The notes below the pieces were generated by a model, which saw only the letters and a program-made list of their open reading frames with translations, did no database searches and was not told the origin of the DNA. Shown here piece after piece: positions 14,782 through 16,650 of a stretch of 16,650 bases of DNA. Where the stretch lies: contig DISD01000022.1 in assembly GCA_002435715.1 (NCBI GenBank), positions 37,919 to 54,568 on the forward strand, given 5' to 3'. The position numbers and the translations under genes are program-made. Each line of letters starts with the position of its first letter. The stretch's first letter is position 1. The stretch is from Rhodospirillaceae bacterium UBA6219. Lineage in GTDB: Bacteria > Pseudomonadota > Alphaproteobacteria > Rhodospirillales > Magnetospirillaceae.

Positions 14782-14823
14782 AGTTTAGGTCGCGCCCCAT
14801 GTCCGCACATTGAGTGTGGTCAA
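14782..14823 (-). promoter_or_regulatory. FNR/NnrR-type activator site with matched -10, class II promoter
   Basis: On the minus strand TTGACCACACTCAA (14823-14810) keeps the full TTGA-N6-TCAA core of the FNR/Dnr/NnrR consensus. With the dyad centre at -41.5, the start point falls near 14775. TAAACT (14787-14782; 4 of 6 to consensus) then sits exactly at -12 to -7. This is the standard geometry for activation by FNR-family regulators. It lies in the 80-base gap before the DUF59 gene. Confidence 0.65.
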
Positions 14824-14828
14824 GCCGG

Positions 14829-15683
14829 TTATTTCAGGAATCCGACCAGTTCCTTGTTCACCCGATCCGGCTTCACCATCTGGGGAAAGTGGTCGACGTC
14901 GTCCCACACCAGCAGCCGGGCATGGGGATAGTTGTCGGCCAGCCAGTCCTTGACCCCGGCCTGCGATAAGGTGGAGTAGATGGCCAGGGTCGGCACTTGG
15001 TACTTGGCCGGGGCCCAGACGTCGGGGGCGTCGAAATTCTCGAAGGTGCTGATCGCCACATGCTGGTCGATGGCGCGGCCCTGGGCCAGCAATTGCTTTT
15101 TCTGGGCGGCGGAAACCTTGGTGGTGACACCTTGGAACATCTGCTCGATGACCGCTTGGTAGGTGGGACTTTTCAGCCCCTCGACCATGGATTTCATCCA
15201 GGCGTCGTTCTGCGCCCGCAGCGTCGGATTTCTGGGGTGATGCATGATGGCACCATCCAGGAAGGCGACACGGTCCACTTTCAGCTTGCCCCGACGCAGC
15301 ACGGTGTGGATGACCGGCAAGCCCATGGAGTGACCGACCAGGGCCGCATGGTCGACACCGGCATCCTGTGCCACCGCTTCCACCGCGCGGGCATAGAAAT
15401 CCATGGTATAGGCGGCGTCACGCGGCTTGCCGGAATCACCGTGGCCGGGCAGGTCCAGGGCGATGACCCGATGGGTCTTGGCCAAAGCGGGGACTTGGGC
15501 CCGCCAATACGACAGGTTCAAGGTGAAGCCGTGCACCAGGATGACGGGGCTGCCCTGTCCCCAGCTTTTATAATGGACCAGCACGCCGTCGGCGCCGGCA
15601 TAGCGGGATTCCCCGTCCTTGGCCCAGGCGATGCCGGGGACCAGCAGGACGATCAGCAGCAGCGTTCGCAGGACGGTGCGCAT
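14829..15683 (-). CDS. Secreted alpha/beta hydrolase
   Basis: 284 residues. A Sec signal peptide with cleavage after AWA (residue 21) points to the periplasm. The fold markers are HGF at the oxyanion hole (51-53), LDLPGHGDSGKP (77-87), nucleophile elbow GHSMG with S119, and H265 in DDVDHFPQ as the catalytic His. The usual acid after strand 7 is not evident (PTLAIYSTLSQAG); D143 in FLDGA, after strand 6, may substitute, as in some hydrolases of this fold. The substrate cannot be told; an ester, lactone or similar small molecule is likely. The ATG at 15683 has AGGG eight bases upstream. It begins 4 bases after the glyoxalase-like gene and so forms an operon with it. Confidence 0.88.
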   Translation of the reverse strand: MRTVLRTLLLIVLLVPGIAWAKDGESRYAGADGVLVHYKSWGQGSPVILVHGFTLNLSYWRAQVPALAKTHRVIALDLPGHGDSGKPRDAAYTMDFYARAVEAVAQDAGVDHAALVGHSMGLPVIHTVLRRGKLKVDRVAFLDGAIMHHPRNPTLRAQNDAWMKSMVEGLKSPTYQAVIEQMFQGVTTKVSAAQKKQLLAQGRAIDQHVAISTFENFDAPDVWAPAKYQVPTLAIYSTLSQAGVKDWLADNYPHARLLVWDDVDHFPQMVKPDRVNKELVGFLK

Positions 15684-15687
15684 GGTC

Positions 15688-16539
15688 TTAGCCCTGAATC
15701 ATTTCCAAATGGACACCGCAGGCCTCCGACGAGGGAATGCGGATGGTGCCTTCGCGGTCGCGGCTGAACTCGACACCGTTATGCTTCAGCCATTCGGCGG
15801 CGCGGTTGGTGTCGGACACATAGACCGCCATGGCCACCAGGGCCGGCGGTGGCGGCAAGTCGTCTTCGTCGGCTTCCGGGTGCAGTTGGGTCAGGTCGCC
15901 GGGCTTGCTGAGGAAGATCAAGCCGCGTCCGGTGTGCAAAGTGACGGTGTCGTCGGTGATGACGGCGCGGTGCGGACCCAGGACGCGGTCCCAGGCCTGG
16001 GTCAGCTCCACCGGCTCGGCGACGATGGCCGACACCGAGGCGACGCCGATGGCGCCGTTGGGATGGTCCAGCCACGCGGGAAAGCGTTCGCGTTCGGCGG
16101 TGATGTGCTGGGTGACACGGGTGTGGATGCCGGGCGTCGCCTCGGGCGGCAGCAGGGTTTCCGAGAACATCAGGGTGGCCAAGCCTTCCTCGGTTTCGAT
16201 GCGACGGCTGAGCGAGCGCGGCAGCGGCACTTCCAGGCCGGCGGCCTGCAGACGTTCGACCACCGCCGCGCCGTTGTCGGTGCTCAGCGAAATGCCGATC
16301 AGCCCTTCCCGGTCCTTGGTGAAGGCGCGCAATTCGTCGGCCACGTCACCCTCGGCCACCGCGCCCTGCAGGGCGATATAGTCCTGGCGGAACATGATGC
16401 AGTGATTGGCGGTGCCCCATTCGGGGTGCTCACCCCGCGGGGTCAGGGAAAAACCCAGCCGGTGAAAGGTCTCGGCGGCGATGCCCAGGTCGCGCACGGC
16501 GACGACCGCATGATCCAGCCCGGTGATGTTGTTCGCCAT
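15688..16539 (-). CDS. Glyoxalase-like (VOC superfamily) protein
   Basis: 283 residues from the ATG at 16539, with GGAGGG six bases upstream; an ATG-containing extension to 16563 lacks one. It has two betaalphabetabetabeta modules. The first opens GLDHAVVAVRDL (H10 as probable metal ligand), with TANHCIMF near 45-52. The second, from about residue 160, starts NGAIGVASVSAIV and ends CGVHLEMIQG, with the Glu typical of the last metal ligand. This layout matches the Glyoxalase_3-like domain, which includes uncharacterised lyases, dioxygenases and isomerases. It is cytoplasmic, with no signal peptide. It heads a two-gene unit with the secreted hydrolase and lies behind a TetR-type palindrome. Confidence 0.88.
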   Translation of the reverse strand: MANNITGLDHAVVAVRDLGIAAETFHRLGFSLTPRGEHPEWGTANHCIMFRQDYIALQGAVAEGDVADELRAFTKDREGLIGISLSTDNGAAVVERLQAAGLEVPLPRSLSRRIETEEGLATLMFSETLLPPEATPGIHTRVTQHITAERERFPAWLDHPNGAIGVASVSAIVAEPVELTQAWDRVLGPHRAVITDDTVTLHTGRGLIFLSKPGDLTQLHPEADEDDLPPPPALVAMAVYVSDTNRAAEWLKHNGVEFSRDREGTIRIPSSEACGVHLEMIQG

Positions 16540-16560
16540 CTTCTTCCCTCCGTTGTGGCA

Positions 16561-16578
16561 CATGCGAAGGGTCGCATG
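16561..16578. repeat. Hairpin in the leader of the VOC gene
   Basis: CATGCGA and TCGCATG (16561-16567 and 16572-16578) form a perfect 7-bp stem with a 4-base loop. It lies about 12 bases upstream of the GGAGGG ribosome binding site of the VOC gene and would be in its 5' leader. Confidence 0.5.
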
Positions 16579-16613
16579 GAGCGGGGGGGAGGAGTCAACC
16601 CATGGTGGGATGA

Positions 16614-16648
16614 ATATTACCGAAGGCCAAGCGGACCGGACGGTCCGC
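16614..16648 (-). promoter_or_regulatory. Probable promoter overlapped by a TetR-type palindrome
   Basis: GCGGACCG and CGGTCCGC (16631-16638 and 16641-16648) are exact inverted arms around two bases. They contain the GACCG-N2-CGGTC core common to TetR-family operators. On the minus strand a -10-like TAATAT (16619-16614) puts the -35 position (16637-16642) inside the palindrome. A bound protein would therefore block the VOC-hydrolase promoter, and possibly a divergent gene beyond the window edge. Confidence 0.5.
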
Positions 16649-16650
16649 GC

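Noticed and set aside
14997..15767. Plus-strand ORF of 256 codons over the hydrolase
   Set aside because: Mirror frame of a gene with a signal peptide and catalytic motifs.
1..16650. CRISPR array, tRNA, rRNA or insertion sequence
   Set aside because: No regularly spaced repeats, cloverleaf-like sequence, rRNA-like stretch or transposase was seen on either strand.

Overview
The window looks like chromosomal DNA of a GC-rich alphaproteobacterium, most likely in or near Magnetospirillum/Rhodospirillales. This is inferred from gene content and codon bias; no rRNA or other taxonomic marker is present. Flanking genes run at about 65% G+C (39 of 60 bases at 8221-8280). A block at roughly 658-6540 is much poorer in G+C in long stretches (19 of 60 at 3361-3420, 23 of 60 at 1981-2040).

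Layout: (1) 1-575, minus: the 5' part of ettA (ABC-F translation factor), cut by the window edge. (2) 658-6531, minus: a low-GC cassette. In order of transcription it has a doubtful 88-residue ORF, a small coiled-coil protein, a multi-pass membrane protein, and a 1221-residue protein with a gluzincin-type zinc-peptidase signature and probable tandem ferredoxin-like C-terminal domains. The genes are linked by overlaps (GTGA, TAATG) and by an intrinsic terminator that lies across the start of the membrane-protein gene. None is a family I can name. This is the best candidate for an undescribed system. (3) 6803-8839, plus: a divergent EF-G-like GTPase, ending at a strong bidirectional terminator shared with a convergent unknown gene (8872-10575, minus). 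(4) 10784-11430: two small convergent genes, one for a membrane protein and one for a secreted protein. (5) 11661-13346, minus: an orphan membrane histidine kinase with a Cache-like sensor. (6) 13419-14748, minus: a DUF59/MIP18-type protein and an NnrS-like membrane protein. They form a two-gene unit behind a convincing FNR/NnrR-type site, which suggests induction by low oxygen or nitrogen oxides. (7) 14829-16539, minus: a glyoxalase-like (VOC) protein and a secreted alpha/beta hydrolase. They are tightly spaced, with a TetR-type palindrome over the predicted promoter.

The core genes (ettA, EF-G-like) bear on translation. The cassette between them has no integrase, tRNA, IS or direct repeats, yet differs in composition and operon style from its surroundings. 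It therefore reads as an acquired accessory block. A role in defence or membrane/proteolytic stress is inference only. No tRNA, rRNA, CRISPR array or insertion sequence was seen.
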